A DNA stretch of 35,889 nucleotides from Burkholderiales bacterium (GCA_025927765.1 JAICKU010000039.1:1-35889), one strand, 5' to 3'. Numbered from the stretch's first letter, positions 1 to 8,747 are shown. The notes: a model not told the origin generated them from the sequence alone. A program made the numbers and translations.

Positions 1-1
1 C

Positions 2-907
2 ACCCCTTCACGGCAACGCGGTCTCGCGTTGATCGTCGCGATGCTGATCGCGGCGCTCGCCGCGGCCGTCGCGGTGTCCGTCGCGACCGCGCAGTCGCAA
101 TGGTCGTCGCGCGTGCTGCATCGACGCGACCAGGTCGAGGCGCAGTCGATCGCGCAGGCGGGCGTGCAATGGGCGCGCACGATCCTCGAAGCGGATGGGA
201 CGACCGCCGGCGCGATCGACCATTCCGGCGAGCCGTGGGCGCTGCCGTTGCCGCCGACACCGGTCGAGAACGGCGAAGTCGAAGGCCGCATCGTCGACGC
301 GCAGGCGTTCCTCAACGTGAACAATCTCGCGAGCCCGACGCACGCGGCATTCGAGCGCGCGCGCTTCGCGCGGCTTTTTGCGATGCATGGCGTGCGCGCG
401 AGCGTCTTGCCGGCGCTCGTCGACTGGGTCGATGCCGACGACGTCGCCGAAGCGAACGGCGCCGAGGACGGGTGGTACCTGCGGCAGGCCGACGCGACGC
501 TTGCCGCGAATGGGCCGGCGATCCGCTTCGAGGAGATCGCGAGCGTGCGCAACGTCGACGTCGGGACGCTGACGCGTCTTGCGCCCTACGTCACCGCCCT
601 GCCCGTCGACACGCCGCTCAACGTGAACACCGCGCCCGCGGACGTGCTCGCGGCGACGCTGCCCGACGTCAAGCCCGAGACGATCGCCGCGCTGGTGGCG
701 AGCCGCGCCACACATCCGTTCTCCTCGATCTCCGAGTTCCGCGAGCGCGCCGGGGGCGCGATCGGCGATGAGACGGCGTACTCGGTGAACAGTCATTACT
801 TCATCGTGACGGTGCGTTCGCGGCAGGGCGAAACGCATGCGCGGGCCCGGGCGCTGGTCGAACGCACGGGCGGCACGTCGACGATCGTCTGGCAAACGCT
901 CGAATAG
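2..907 (+). CDS. gspK: Type II secretion minor pseudopilin GspK (5' end outside window)
   Basis: Largest minor pseudopilin of the type II secretion system, part of the GspI-J-K tip complex of the periplasmic pseudopilus. The reading frame is open from the first bases, so the true start lies upstream. The visible start shows a type III prepilin signal, RQRG followed by LALIVAMLIAAL, with cleavage expected after the Gly and then a long hydrophobic helix. Glu at mature position 5 is absent, as is usual for GspK but not for other pseudopilins. The body carries two Asn-rich motifs, LNVNNLASP and NVNTAPADVLAATLP, the latter typical of the GspK helix-hairpin-helix-like domain. It is followed 17 bases later by gspL. 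An internal TTG at 29 is only where the window frame offers a start codon and should not be taken as the start. Confidence 0.9.
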   Translation, partial: TPSRQRGLALIVAMLIAALAAAVAVSVATAQSQWSSRVLHRRDQVEAQSIAQAGVQWARTILEADGTTAGAIDHSGEPWALPLPPTPVENGEVEGRIVDAQAFLNVNNLASPTHAAFERARFARLFAMHGVRASVLPALVDWVDADDVAEANGAEDGWYLRQADATLAANGPAIRFEEIASVRNVDVGTLTRLAPYVTALPVDTPLNVNTAPADVLAATLPDVKPETIAALVASRATHPFSSISEFRERAGGAIGDETAYSVNSHYFIVTVRSRQGETHARARALVERTGGTSTIVWQTLE

Positions 908-924
908 TCGTACACTCGCGCCCC

Positions 925-2121
925 ATGCATTACGTCTACGTCACCGGAACGCCGCATCCGGATCGTGCCGATCCGTGGGTGCGCGTCGACGCGCGCGGCA
1001 CGATCGTCGAGCGCGGCGAAGCGGTCGGCGCGAAATGGCCGGCGGGCGACGTCGTCGTCGTGCTCGCGGCCGCGCAGGCGCGCCTCGTCGCGCTCGACAT
1101 GCCGCCGATGTCGCGCGATCGCCTCGAACGCGCGGTGCGGCTCGCGCTCGACGACACGCTGGCAAGCGACGCCGACGACACGGCGATCGCGATCGGCGAG
1201 CCCGCGCGGGGCAAGGTGCTGGTGGCGGTCGCCGAAAAGGCGATCGTGGAGAACCTCGCCCGGCGTTCGGACGTGGTGCGCATCGTGCCCGAAGCGGCAC
1301 TCACGCCGCTCGCCAGCGATTGGACATGGTATCGATCGCCTTTGGGCGGCGGCTTCGTGCGGCGTGACGACGGCAGCGCCTTCGCGGTTGGCGATGCGGG
1401 TGCAGGCGCGCTGGCGCCGGAACTGTCGCTCGCGCTCGCGCAGGCCGCACGCGCGTCGGCCGCACCGTCGGCGATTCGCTGTGCGTTCGCGTGCGAGGCC
1501 AGCGAACGCTCGCGCTTCACGCACGACGCCGGCGTGACGTTCGCCCCGGCTGCACCCTGGCGATGGGACGGCGCGACGCCGTCGGTCGTCGCGGCCGCAC
1601 CCGATTTCATGCGCAGCGGTGCACGTGCGTCTGCGCCAACGCAAGCTGCATGGAAATCTTTCCGGCCCGCGTTGATCCTCGCCGGCCTCGCGCTCGCCGT
1701 CCATCTCGGCGGCCTCGCCGTCACGTGGGGCTTACTCGCGTTCGAGAACGCGCGTTTGTCGCGCGCGATCGTCTCGGAAGCGGCCGCGGCGCAACTGCCC
1801 GATGCAAACACGCCGCAGGTCGCGCTGGCCGCGATCGCGCGCCAGAACGCGTCGCGACGTCACGCGGTTGGTCACCTCGCTTCGAGCGATGCACTGCCGT
1901 TGCTCGCACGCGCGTCGTCGTCGATGCAGGCGCTGCCGCCCGGCACGCTTCGCGCCGCGCATTTCAGCGGCGACGCGTGGACGTTCGAACTCGGGCCGGT
2001 CGATCGCGATGCGCAGACGCGTCTTTCGCGCGCGCTCGCCGGCGCCGGGCTCGACGCACTGGCCGTGCCGACATCCGGTGGCGTGCGCATGCGCGTGGCG
2101 CTCGCGCCGACGGCGCGCTGA
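925..2121 (+). CDS. gspL: Type II secretion inner-membrane platform protein GspL
   Basis: GspL links the cytoplasmic secretion ATPase GspE to the inner-membrane platform and pairs with GspM. The 398-residue protein has a cytoplasmic actin-like N-terminal part (about 1-240), one membrane segment (about 247-273, PALILAGLALAVHLGG onward) and a periplasmic C-terminal domain of about 120 residues. Overall sequence similarity in this family is low, so the call rests on architecture, size and position between gspK and gspM. The ATG at 925 follows the gspK stop by 17 bases. No strong Shine-Dalgarno sequence is visible, so coupling to gspK translation is likely. Confidence 0.85.
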   Translation: MHYVYVTGTPHPDRADPWVRVDARGTIVERGEAVGAKWPAGDVVVVLAAAQARLVALDMPPMSRDRLERAVRLALDDTLASDADDTAIAIGEPARGKVLVAVAEKAIVENLARRSDVVRIVPEAALTPLASDWTWYRSPLGGGFVRRDDGSAFAVGDAGAGALAPELSLALAQAARASAAPSAIRCAFACEASERSRFTHDAGVTFAPAAPWRWDGATPSVVAAAPDFMRSGARASAPTQAAWKSFRPALILAGLALAVHLGGLAVTWGLLAFENARLSRAIVSEAAAAQLPDANTPQVALAAIARQNASRRHAVGHLASSDALPLLARASSSMQALPPGTLRAAHFSGDAWTFELGPVDRDAQTRLSRALAGAGLDALAVPTSGGVRMRVALAPTAR

Positions 2122-2125
2122 AGCG

Positions 2126-2602
2126 ATGCGTGCGACACGCCTTCGCGATGCGCTGGCCGCGCTCGACGTGCGAACGCGAAGACTGGCCGTCGCGCTCGCG
2201 GCCGTCGTCGTGCTGGCAGCCACCGTCGGCGTGACCATCGCGGCGAATGCGTCGATCGCCACCGCGCGCGACGCGGTGCTGCGGCAACGCGCAATGCTCG
2301 ACGTGGCGCGCGCGCGAGCCAAGGAAAGCGCGACGCTCGAACGCACGAGCCCGCCCGCACGGATCGCGCTCGCCGATGCGATCGACACGACGCTGCGCGC
2401 GCACGTCGTCGCGTACCGGCGAACCGGCGACGCCGCGCAACGCGACGCAGAATCGGTCGTCATCGACGCGGTGCCGTTCGACGTGTTGATCCACGCGCTG
2501 GACACCCTGGCGCGCGATCATGCCGTACGACCCGTCGAGGCGAACGTCGCGGCACGCGTCGACGCCGGCAGCGTGCGCGCCGAGCTCACGCTGGCGCGCT
2601 GA
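2126..2602 (+). CDS. gspM: Type II secretion protein GspM
   Basis: Small bitopic inner-membrane protein of the type II secretion platform, partner of GspL. I place the start at ATG 2126, four bases after the gspL stop. This gives 158 residues, the usual size for GspM; the frame is open further upstream but that part overlaps gspL. Residues 1-19 are basic and cytoplasmic, 20-40 form the single membrane helix, and the rest is a periplasmic ferredoxin-like domain rich in Ala, Arg and Asp. Identification is by size, topology and gene order; the sequence itself is poorly conserved in the family. Confidence 0.8.
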   Translation: MRATRLRDALAALDVRTRRLAVALAAVVVLAATVGVTIAANASIATARDAVLRQRAMLDVARARAKESATLERTSPPARIALADAIDTTLRAHVVAYRRTGDAAQRDAESVVIDAVPFDVLIHALDTLARDHAVRPVEANVAARVDAGSVRAELTLAR

Positions 2603-2607
2603 ACGAG

Positions 2608-3351
2608 GTGCGCGTCGCGCTCGGCATCGTCGCGGGCCTCGTGCTGCTCGCGCTCGCCGTCGTCCTGCTCGCCCCCGCGTCGCTCGTCGATCCCCTGCTC
2701 GTTGCGCGCACCGGCGGACGCGTGCGTCTCGTCGACGCCGGTGGACTGTGGTGGCGTGGGCACGGCACGCTCGCGACCGCGAACGGCGATGCGCGCATGC
2801 CGATCGCGTGGCACGTCGCGCTGCTGCCGCTCGCGACGCGCACGCTGGACCTCGAGCTCGTGCCGGCCGAAGCGACGATGCCGCGCGGAGAGCTGCGCGT
2901 CGCGCACGATGCGGTGGACGCGCGCGATCTTCACGTGGCGCTTCCCGCGGCCTTGCTGCGCGCGTTCGCGCCCGCGCTCGAACCGCTGGCCCTCGGCGGC
3001 GATATCGACGTTTCGACCGCATCCTTCACGTGGCGCCCGCGACAGATCACCGGCAAGCTCGCCGGCGTATGGCGCGAATCGCGACTTGCCATCGTCGGCA
3101 TTCCGGTCACGCTCGGCCGCGTCGTGACCACGGTCTCGGGCACGGGCGACGCCGCGCAGGGCGCGTTCGACAACAGCGGCGGCGAGCTCGCGGTTCACGG
3201 CACGTGGCGCGCCATCGGCGACCGTCTGGAAGCGGCCACGACGCTGACGCCTACCTCAGCGACCTCGCCCGCGCTGCGCGCGCTGCTGCCGATGCTCGGT
3301 CAGGTGGACGCGCAGGGCAGGGTGCGTCTCACGTGGCAGGACAGGCGGTGA
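2608..3351 (+). CDS. gspN: Type II secretion protein GspN
   Basis: Accessory inner-membrane protein encoded at the end of many type II secretion operons; its exact role is unclear. The start is GTG 2608, five bases after the gspM stop. The 247-residue product has an N-terminal membrane helix (about 3-23) and a periplasmic remainder. GspN features include GGLWWRGHGTL near residue 45 and a C-terminal LPMLGQVDAQGRVRLTW segment. The length is normal for the family. Its stop codon overlaps the start of the next gene, so the type II operon seems to run on into the DUF1624 gene. Confidence 0.85.
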   Translation: MRVALGIVAGLVLLALAVVLLAPASLVDPLLVARTGGRVRLVDAGGLWWRGHGTLATANGDARMPIAWHVALLPLATRTLDLELVPAEATMPRGELRVAHDAVDARDLHVALPAALLRAFAPALEPLALGGDIDVSTASFTWRPRQITGKLAGVWRESRLAIVGIPVTLGRVVTTVSGTGDAAQGAFDNSGGELAVHGTWRAIGDRLEAATTLTPTSATSPALRALLPMLGQVDAQGRVRLTWQDRR

Positions 3352-4076
3352 GGCGCATCGCGACTTCGGCGGCGCCGCACGTTGTGCGGCTCCCAGGACT
3401 CGACGCGCTGCGCGGCCTCGCGATCGTCGCGATGATCGGCTACCACTTCTGCTTCGACCTGCGCTATTTCGGCATCACGCGTTCCGACTTCGAGCACGAC
3501 ATTCGCTGGCTGACCGCGCGGTCGGTGATCCTGTCGTCGTTCCTGCTGATCGCCGGGGTGAGCGCCGTGCTCGCATCGCGTCAGCCGCAGCCGCGTCGGC
3601 CCTGGCTGCGGCACATCGGGGTGATCGCCGGCGCGGCGCTGCTCGTCACGGCCGGCAGCGCGCTCCTGTTTCCGCGCTCGTTCATCTGGTTCGGCGTACT
3701 GCACGCGATCGCCGTGTCGCTGCTGATTGCGAAGCTGCTCGTTCGTCGCCCGGCGGTCGCCGCGGTCGCCGGCGCGATCGTCATCGCCGCGGGAATCGTC
3801 TACACGAATCCGGCGTTCGACCATCGCTGGCTGGGCTGGCTCGGCTTCATGAGGGCGAAGCCGGTCACCGAAGACTACGTGCCGCTCTTCCCGTGGATGG
3901 GGGTGCTGTTCATCGGCATCGCGCTCGGGCATGCACTCGTTGCCAATCGCTTCGCGATTCTTGCCCCGCTGCGTGCGCTGCCGGGCTGGCTGCCGTTCCT
4001 CGGGCGCCACAGCCTCGTCGTCTACCTCGTTCACCAGCCGATCCTGCTCGGTCTCCTCGCGCTCGTCGCCGCCTGA
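3348..4076 (+). CDS. DUF1624 / heparan-alpha-glucosaminide N-acetyltransferase-like membrane protein
   Basis: Integral membrane protein of the bacterial DUF1624 family, related to the catalytic domain of the lysosomal transmembrane acetyltransferase HGSNAT. The bacterial substrate is not known. I choose GTG 3348, which overlaps the gspN stop (GTGA) and gives 242 residues, the family norm. The N-terminus has the family signature RLPGLDALRGLAIVAMIGYH, with His33 in the first membrane segment, followed by about six more hydrophobic segments. A conserved FPWMGVLFIGIALGH stretch and the C-terminal LGRHSLVVYLVHQPILLGL, typical of this fold, are present. Cotranscription with gsp genes is inferred from the overlap and need not mean a role in secretion. 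Confidence 0.85.
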   Translation: MRRIATSAAPHVVRLPGLDALRGLAIVAMIGYHFCFDLRYFGITRSDFEHDIRWLTARSVILSSFLLIAGVSAVLASRQPQPRRPWLRHIGVIAGAALLVTAGSALLFPRSFIWFGVLHAIAVSLLIAKLLVRRPAVAAVAGAIVIAAGIVYTNPAFDHRWLGWLGFMRAKPVTEDYVPLFPWMGVLFIGIALGHALVANRFAILAPLRALPGWLPFLGRHSLVVYLVHQPILLGLLALVAA

Positions 4077-4081
4077 GCAAA

Positions 4082-4100
4082 GGTAGGGTCGGACCCTGCC
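4082..4100 (+). terminator. Short GC hairpin after the gsp/DUF1624 operon
   Basis: GGTAGGG and CCCTGCC can pair around a five-base loop six bases after the stop codon. Only a weak GTTTA follows, so this may be a poor intrinsic terminator. It may equally be a remnant of an extragenic palindrome, since the sequence GCAAAGGT followed by a GGACC-type core recurs at 26585-26600. Confidence 0.4.
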
Positions 4101-4132
4101 GTTTACGCGCGGCGCGGATCGGCGGATACTGC

Positions 4133-4145
4133 ATCGTAATACGAT
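4133..4145. promoter_or_regulatory. Operator-like palindrome upstream of the MFS gene
   Basis: ATCGTA and TACGAT form a perfect 13-base palindrome around a central A, 145 bases before the MFS start. The core fits the published FadR-subfamily GntR consensus t.GTa.tAC.a. An AT-rich TATAAA at 4145-4150 directly follows it, but no good -35 is seen. The regulator is unknown. The rest of 4077-4290 shows no gene. Confidence 0.4.
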
Positions 4146-4290
4146 ATAAACGGGCCGCCGCGAAGGCGCGCCCGAGGTGGCGCGGCGCGTGATTCGCGCC
4201 GCGCCGGAAGACGACCGCCGCCGCGGCTCGATCAACGCCCATCGCAATCGGGCGGCCCCGTCGTCGAATCTCGCGTCGATGGAGGACAAC

Positions 4291-5613
4291 ATGAGCACCG
4301 TATTGCCGCAGACCGCAACGCCCTCCGCCGTTCCCGTCAATCGCTGGTGGCAGATGCTGCTGGGCTTCGTCGCGATGATGGCGATCTCGAGCCCGCAGTA
4401 CACGTGGACGCTGTTCCTGCACTCGCTCGAAGGCAAGCTCGGTGCGTCGCTCGCGCAGCTGCAGGTCACGTTCTCGCTCCTGATCGTGCTGCAGACGTTC
4501 TGCTCGCCGGTGCAGGCGTGGCTCGTCGACCGCTTCGGGCCGCGGCTGCTCATCTCGATCGGCTGCGCGCTCTCGGGATTGAGCTGGGTGCTGTCGTCGT
4601 ACGTGACGAACATCTGGGCGCTCTACTTCACCTACGGCATCATCGGCGGCTTCGGCACCGGCATCGTGTACGTCGGCATCATCGGCCACATGGTTCGATG
4701 GTTCCCCGATCGGCGCGGCTTCGCCGCCGGCATCGCCGCGGCCGGCTACGGCGCCGGCGCGATCATCACGTCGTTCCCGATCGCCAACATGATCCCGACG
4801 TCGGGCTACGCGCATACGCTCTTCGTCTGGGGCTGGATCCAGCTCGTGGTCGGCGTGATCGTGAGCCAGGGGTTCCGGCTGCCCGAACCCGGTTGGGTGC
4901 CCGCCTCTACGTTCGCGGCGAACGCGGCGCGCAACGATCGCCAGTCGCAACACAGCTTCCGCGCGCGCGAGATGCTGCGCACGCCGGTGTTCTGGGTGAT
5001 GTTCATCATGATGTCGATGATGGCGACGAGCGGCCTCATGGTCGTGTCGCAGGTCGGCCCGTTCGCGGCGGACTTCGGCGTCAAGGACACGCTCGTGCTC
5101 GGCCTCGCGGCGCTGCCGCTGTCGCTCACGCTGTCGCGCGCCACCAATGGCCTCACGCGGCCGTTCTTCGGCTGGGTGTCGGACCACATCGGCCGCGAGA
5201 ACACGATGTTCATCGCGTTCGCGCTCGAAGCCGCGGCGATCTTGCTGCTGCTGCTGTTCGCACACAACGCGGCGGTGTTCGTCGTGCTGACCGGCCTCGT
5301 GTTCTTCGGCTGGGGCGAGATCTTCTCGCTGTTCCCGTCGACGCTCACCGACCTCTTCGGCACGCGATACGCGACGACCAACTACGGTTTCCTCTACATC
5401 GCGCAGGGCGTGGGCTCGGTGCTCGGCGGACCGGTCGCCGCCTACATTCGCGAAGCGACCGGCAGTTGGACGACCGTGTTCGTGATCGTGATCGTGCTCG
5501 ACGTGATCACGGCGCTGCTGGCGGTCACCGTGCTGCGGACGCTGCGCAAGCGCTGGCTCGCGCGTTCCGCTGCATCGAGCGTCACGGCGGCGGCCGGCGC
5601 GACACCTGCATAG
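4291..5613 (+). CDS. MFS transporter, oxalate/formate antiporter type
   Basis: Twelve-helix major facilitator of the oxalate:formate antiporter (OxlT) group, predicted to exchange a dicarboxylate such as oxalate for formate across the inner membrane. The start is ATG 4291, because GGAGG lies five bases upstream; the frame is open further up but has no such site. The 440-residue product begins its first helix at about 20. It carries motif A variants in the loops after helix 2 (WLVDRFGPRLL) and helix 8 (GWVSDHIGRENTMF), the OxlT-like glycine-rich YGIIGGFGTGIVYVG, and AAGYGAGAIITSFP. No oxalyl-CoA decarboxylase or formyl-CoA transferase lies nearby, so the substrate is a family-level inference; related MFS proteins carry other carboxylates. 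Confidence 0.85.
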   Translation: MSTVLPQTATPSAVPVNRWWQMLLGFVAMMAISSPQYTWTLFLHSLEGKLGASLAQLQVTFSLLIVLQTFCSPVQAWLVDRFGPRLLISIGCALSGLSWVLSSYVTNIWALYFTYGIIGGFGTGIVYVGIIGHMVRWFPDRRGFAAGIAAAGYGAGAIITSFPIANMIPTSGYAHTLFVWGWIQLVVGVIVSQGFRLPEPGWVPASTFAANAARNDRQSQHSFRAREMLRTPVFWVMFIMMSMMATSGLMVVSQVGPFAADFGVKDTLVLGLAALPLSLTLSRATNGLTRPFFGWVSDHIGRENTMFIAFALEAAAILLLLLFAHNAAVFVVLTGLVFFGWGEIFSLFPSTLTDLFGTRYATTNYGFLYIAQGVGSVLGGPVAAYIREATGSWTTVFVIVIVLDVITALLAVTVLRTLRKRWLARSAASSVTAAAGATPA

Positions 5614-5677
5614 CGCAGGATGACATATCGAACGGCGGCTCCCGCATGTTGGAATCGGATAGAATGCGCGCTTCGGC

Positions 5678-5754
5678 AGGCGCGTAGCTCAGCTGGTTAG
5701 AGCACCACCTTGACATGGTGGGGGTCGTTGGTTCGAGTCCAATCGCGCCTACCA
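5678..5754 (+). tRNA. tRNA-Val(GAC)
   Basis: A 77-base cloverleaf. Acceptor arm AGGCGCG pairs with CGCGCCT, the D arm contains AGCTCAGCTGGTTAGAGC, and the anticodon stem CCACC/GGTGG encloses the loop TTGACAT with anticodon GAC. The T arm has GGTTCGAGTCC, and the CCA end is encoded. A TAGAAT box at 5660-5665 is a plausible -10; no convincing -35 is seen. Confidence 0.96.
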
Positions 5755-5764
5755 ACGCATTCGA
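5741..5764. repeat. tRNA-Val 3' end, left copy of a possible attachment repeat
   Basis: The last bases of tRNA-Val and the ten bases after it recur imperfectly at 16687-16709. The shared blocks in order are AATCGCGC, ACCAAC and TTCGA. The 3' ends of tRNA genes are common integration sites, and the two copies enclose the minus-strand catabolic operon. There is no integrase in the window. Confidence 0.45.
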
Positions 5765-5766
5765 TC

Positions 5767-5792
5767 GCGCGGTGCGCCTCGGCACTCCGCGC
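5767..5792. terminator. Hairpin between tRNA-Val and the convergent amidase gene
   Basis: GCGCGG/CCGCGC with an inner TGC/GCA pair can form a stem in the short gap between convergent transcripts. CTCCTTT follows on the plus side, which is a weak tract. It may act in both directions. Confidence 0.35.
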
Positions 5793-5844
5793 GCTCCTTT
5801 AGCGATGCGCACGGCCCTTGCGTTACCCGGATGCGCTGCCTGCG

Positions 5845-7227
5845 CTACATCAGTCCTTGTGGTCTGCGCAGATGCCAGTCGGTCGCTGCCTGCCACGCTC
5901 GGCCAACGCGGATCAGTGTGGCCTCGTCGCCTGGCTTGCCCACGAACTGAACCCCGACCGGCATTGCATTCTGGGTGAAACCGGCCGGTAGCGACACCGC
6001 GCATGCGCCAAGGTAATTGACGGCGCGCGTAAAGGTGCCCAAGGCGGGCGACCCTTCGTCGAACTGCGACAGCGGACAGGCCGAATAGGGCGAAGTGGGG
6101 GTCACGACGAGATCGACGTTTGGCGTCGACAGAAGCCAGTTCGCGCGCAGGCGTTCCCGCGTGGCCCGCAGGGCGAGCAGGCACGAACGCGTCGTTCCCT
6201 TGCCTTGCGATACGCGTTCGCGTATCCAGTGCCCAATGGGCAGGCCGGAATTTTCGATGTAGGACGCGTGCACGCCCCACGCCTCCGCCGCAATGAGTTC
6301 CCGGCAGCGCCGGCCGAAGTCCTCGAAGTCGATCGGGACCGGGCCCTCGACGATCTGCGCTCCGCAATCGCGCAGGAAGCGGCGTACCTCCAAGACCGCG
6401 CCGACGACGTCGTCTTCGACGCATGCCGGCAGCTTGTCGGCTAGAACAGCGACTCGCAATCCGGAAAGATCGAGAGTCGTTCGGGTCGGTGCCATCGGGT
6501 CCGGCGGTACGTTTTCGCGCGCCATGACCGCAAAAAGCGACGCACAGTCGTCGATCGTGTGCGCCATGGGGCCGAGCGTGTCCAACGTCGGCGACAGCGG
6601 CAACGTCCCCGCGAGGTCGATCGAACCGGGAGTCGTCTTGATGCCCGTAATGCCGACGAGGGACGCCGGAATTCGCACGGAACCGCCTGTGTCCGACCCG
6701 ATCGCCGCCGGCGCGAGCCCGGCGGCGACCGCGACGCCGGATCCGCTCGACGATCCGCCCGGTATTCGATGCACGTCGAGGTCCCAGGGGTTTCGCGGCG
6801 TACCCATGAACTCGTTTGCTCCTGACGTTCCAAACGCAAACTCGACCATCGCGGTCTTCCCGAGCACGACCATTCCCGCGGCTTGCACACGCCGCACCAC
6901 GGCGGCAGTCGTCGTACTGCGCCTTTTCCGCCACGCCGCCGAGCCGCACGTCGTGATTTCGCCCTCGATCTCGAAAAGATCCTTGACCGCGATCGGCACG
7001 CCGTCGAGCGGTCCGCGCGGGCAACCGTCGTTTCGTCGCCTGTCGGACGCCTGCGCGGCGCGAAGCGCGCTTTCGCCCTGTACGTTGACAAACGCCTGGA
7101 GGATCGGGTCGAGGCGCGCGATGCGGTCGAGAAAGAGTTCCGTCAGCGCGGTTGCCGACCAGGCATTCGACCGAAGCGCCTGCGCGAGGTCCGACAGGCT
7201 CGAGAACGGGTCCACGGCCAGCGTCAC
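5845..7227 (-). CDS. Amidase-signature hydrolase
   Basis: Amidase-signature family enzyme that hydrolyses a C-N amide bond in the cytoplasm. The 460-residue protein carries the full Ser-cisSer-Lys triad. Lys82 lies in VPIAVKD, the cis-Ser is Ser159 in the GGSSSGSG segment (157-164), and the nucleophile is Ser183 in GSDTGGS (177-183). The start is taken at GTG 7227; Shine-Dalgarno support is weak and a GTG at 7215 is an alternative. It is the last gene of the catabolic operon, 37 bases after the flavin reductase-like gene. Allophanate hydrolase and many aryl or acyl amidases share this fold, so the substrate cannot be read from the sequence. With the neighbouring importer and DUF1989 protein, a nitrogen-rich amide or ureido compound is plausible. 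Confidence 0.88.
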   Translation of the reverse strand: MTLAVDPFSSLSDLAQALRSNAWSATALTELFLDRIARLDPILQAFVNVQGESALRAAQASDRRRNDGCPRGPLDGVPIAVKDLFEIEGEITTCGSAAWRKRRSTTTAAVVRRVQAAGMVVLGKTAMVEFAFGTSGANEFMGTPRNPWDLDVHRIPGGSSSGSGVAVAAGLAPAAIGSDTGGSVRIPASLVGITGIKTTPGSIDLAGTLPLSPTLDTLGPMAHTIDDCASLFAVMARENVPPDPMAPTRTTLDLSGLRVAVLADKLPACVEDDVVGAVLEVRRFLRDCGAQIVEGPVPIDFEDFGRRCRELIAAEAWGVHASYIENSGLPIGHWIRERVSQGKGTTRSCLLALRATRERLRANWLLSTPNVDLVVTPTSPYSACPLSQFDEGSPALGTFTRAVNYLGACAVSLPAGFTQNAMPVGVQFVGKPGDEATLIRVGRAWQAATDWHLRRPQGLM

Positions 7228-7264
7228 CGGCGAGACCGACGGGCCCGATCGGTCGAGACCGATG

Positions 7265-7885
7265 TCAGATGACCTCGTACGGACCCATGGCCCGATTGGG
7301 ATTCATGCGCACGACGTCGCCGAGCTTTGCATACGTGGGGCCGGCCAGTCGACCCACGGGCCGAAGGCGCTCGCTGTCGATCTTGCCGTCGATGCACAAG
7401 CCATCGCGAACATGAAACAGCTGCACCTCGCCCACCATGAACTCGGACCCCGATCGGCCGAATCGAAGCACCTGGACCAGCTTGCATTCCGCCGCAATGG
7501 GCGCGTGCGCGAGCCTTGGAACCGAAACGGCTTCGCTTGCGAGCGTCTCGAGGCCGAGCGCGTGCGCCTCCCCTACGTCGGCGGGAAACTCGTCCGCGGA
7601 AGCATGTAGCGCTCCCAGCATGGAATCGTCGGCGATGTGGACGACGTACTCGCCGGTTCGGTGAATGTTCCTGGCCGTATCCTTCCTTTCCCCGCGCTTC
7701 GGACCGACGGTGAAGCCGAGCAACGGGGGATCGCTCGACAGGAACATGAAGCAGCTGAATGGCGCGAGATTCACGACGCGCGGGCTGGAAAGCGTCGTCA
7801 CCCACGCAATCGGCCTCGGCACGACGATACCGATGAGCAGTTTGTAGGCATCCGCCGGTGCGATCTTGCGTGGATCGATCTTCAT
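7265..7885 (-). CDS. Flavin reductase-like FMN-binding split-barrel protein
   Basis: 206 residues of the flavin reductase-like family, which binds FMN in a split barrel and often reduces flavin with NAD(P)H. Family features are the N-terminal LLIGIVVPRPIAWVTTLSS, then NLAPFSCFMFLSSDPPLLGFTVG (about 39-61) and KDTARNIHRTGEYVVHI. The start at 7885 is preceded by GAAGGGGG, a good ribosome site. No flavin-dependent monooxygenase lies in the operon, so either this protein serves a distant partner or it has its own catalytic role. It may also support an oxidative step alongside the Rieske enzymes, but those already have their own reductase gene. The call is at family level. Confidence 0.85.
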   Translation of the reverse strand: MKIDPRKIAPADAYKLLIGIVVPRPIAWVTTLSSPRVVNLAPFSCFMFLSSDPPLLGFTVGPKRGERKDTARNIHRTGEYVVHIADDSMLGALHASADEFPADVGEAHALGLETLASEAVSVPRLAHAPIAAECKLVQVLRFGRSGSEFMVGEVQLFHVRDGLCIDGKIDSERLRPVGRLAGPTYAKLGDVVRMNPNRAMGPYEVI

Positions 7886-7925
7886 TCAACCCCCTTCGAG
7901 CCCATGCGCATCGCCGTCGCGAACG

Positions 7926-8666
7926 TCAGCGGTCGCGCGCAATCGGCCGTCGTCCGCTGCGTATACGGCGCCTGCTGTGCTCCAGATGGCGCCGAACGAG
8001 TCGTTCGGCGCGTTTTGGATCACGATCGCGCAGCGCGTGAAGAATGTCCTCGTGATCCTTAAGCGCCTGCACGCTCGCGCCCTGGGTGAACTGGCCGAGC
8101 GCCTGCTCCCCGATGAAGAATTCGCGATACGCATTGACCATCTGGATCAATCGTTCCGACCTGGACGCTGCGCAAATCAGTTGATGGAATTCCGTATTGA
8201 TGCGCACGCGCGACGTCAGGTCGTGCGGATCTGAGTTGCGAGTCGCTTCGACCAGCTCCCGCAGCCGCGCGAGTTCCGCATCGGTCACACGCTCGGCGGC
8301 GAGCGCGGCGGCGCAGCCTTCCAGCGCTTCGCGGATGCGATAGATGTCGTCGAGCTCGAATTGCGTGTCCACCACCTCGACCCCACCGCTCGAGTGGGGG
8401 CTGACGAGCCCATCGCTGGTCAGGCGCGATATCGCCTCGCGCACCGGCGTTCGGCTCGCGCCGAGCTTCCTTGCGATGTTGGACTCGACAAGCCGCGTCC
8501 TGCCTTGGATTTCACCGTTGACGATCGCCCGTCGCAGCCTTCGGTACACCTGATCGGCGATGGTATTGTCCGCGCCGCTTCGACTGCTTGCCCACCCGAG
8601 CTTGTCCTCATCCACCGATTTCCCGGACTCGCCCTCTGTCCCGGCCGCGGAAACGCTTCGTCTCAT
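7926..8666 (-). CDS. GntR-family transcriptional regulator, FCD (FadR) subfamily
   Basis: Metabolite-responsive repressor or activator. I choose ATG 8666 because AGGA lies eight bases upstream, giving 246 residues; in-frame ATGs at 8681 and 8747 are alternatives. Residues 35-100 form the winged helix-turn-helix, containing IADQVYRRLRRAIVNGEI and ARKLGASRTPVREAISRLTSDGLV. Residues 105-235 form the all-helical FCD ligand domain, with its usual metal-site elements FHQLI, DHEDI and RRHLEHS. The first position usually filled by Asp appears as Asn in NTEFH. It sits inside the operon and is the only regulator there, so it is the natural candidate to bind the palindrome at 16453-16474. That link is an inference. 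Confidence 0.88.
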   Translation of the reverse strand: MRRSVSAAGTEGESGKSVDEDKLGWASSRSGADNTIADQVYRRLRRAIVNGEIQGRTRLVESNIARKLGASRTPVREAISRLTSDGLVSPHSSGGVEVVDTQFELDDIYRIREALEGCAAALAAERVTDAELARLRELVEATRNSDPHDLTSRVRINTEFHQLICAASRSERLIQMVNAYREFFIGEQALGQFTQGASVQALKDHEDILHALRDRDPKRAERLVRRHLEHSRRRIRSGRRPIARDR

Positions 8667-8747
8667 CTTTTCATTCCTCATCCATGCACGCCGGTTTCGC
8701 GCCGGCGTGGCAAGACAGGCCGACGTGACGATGCCTGATCGGCGCAC

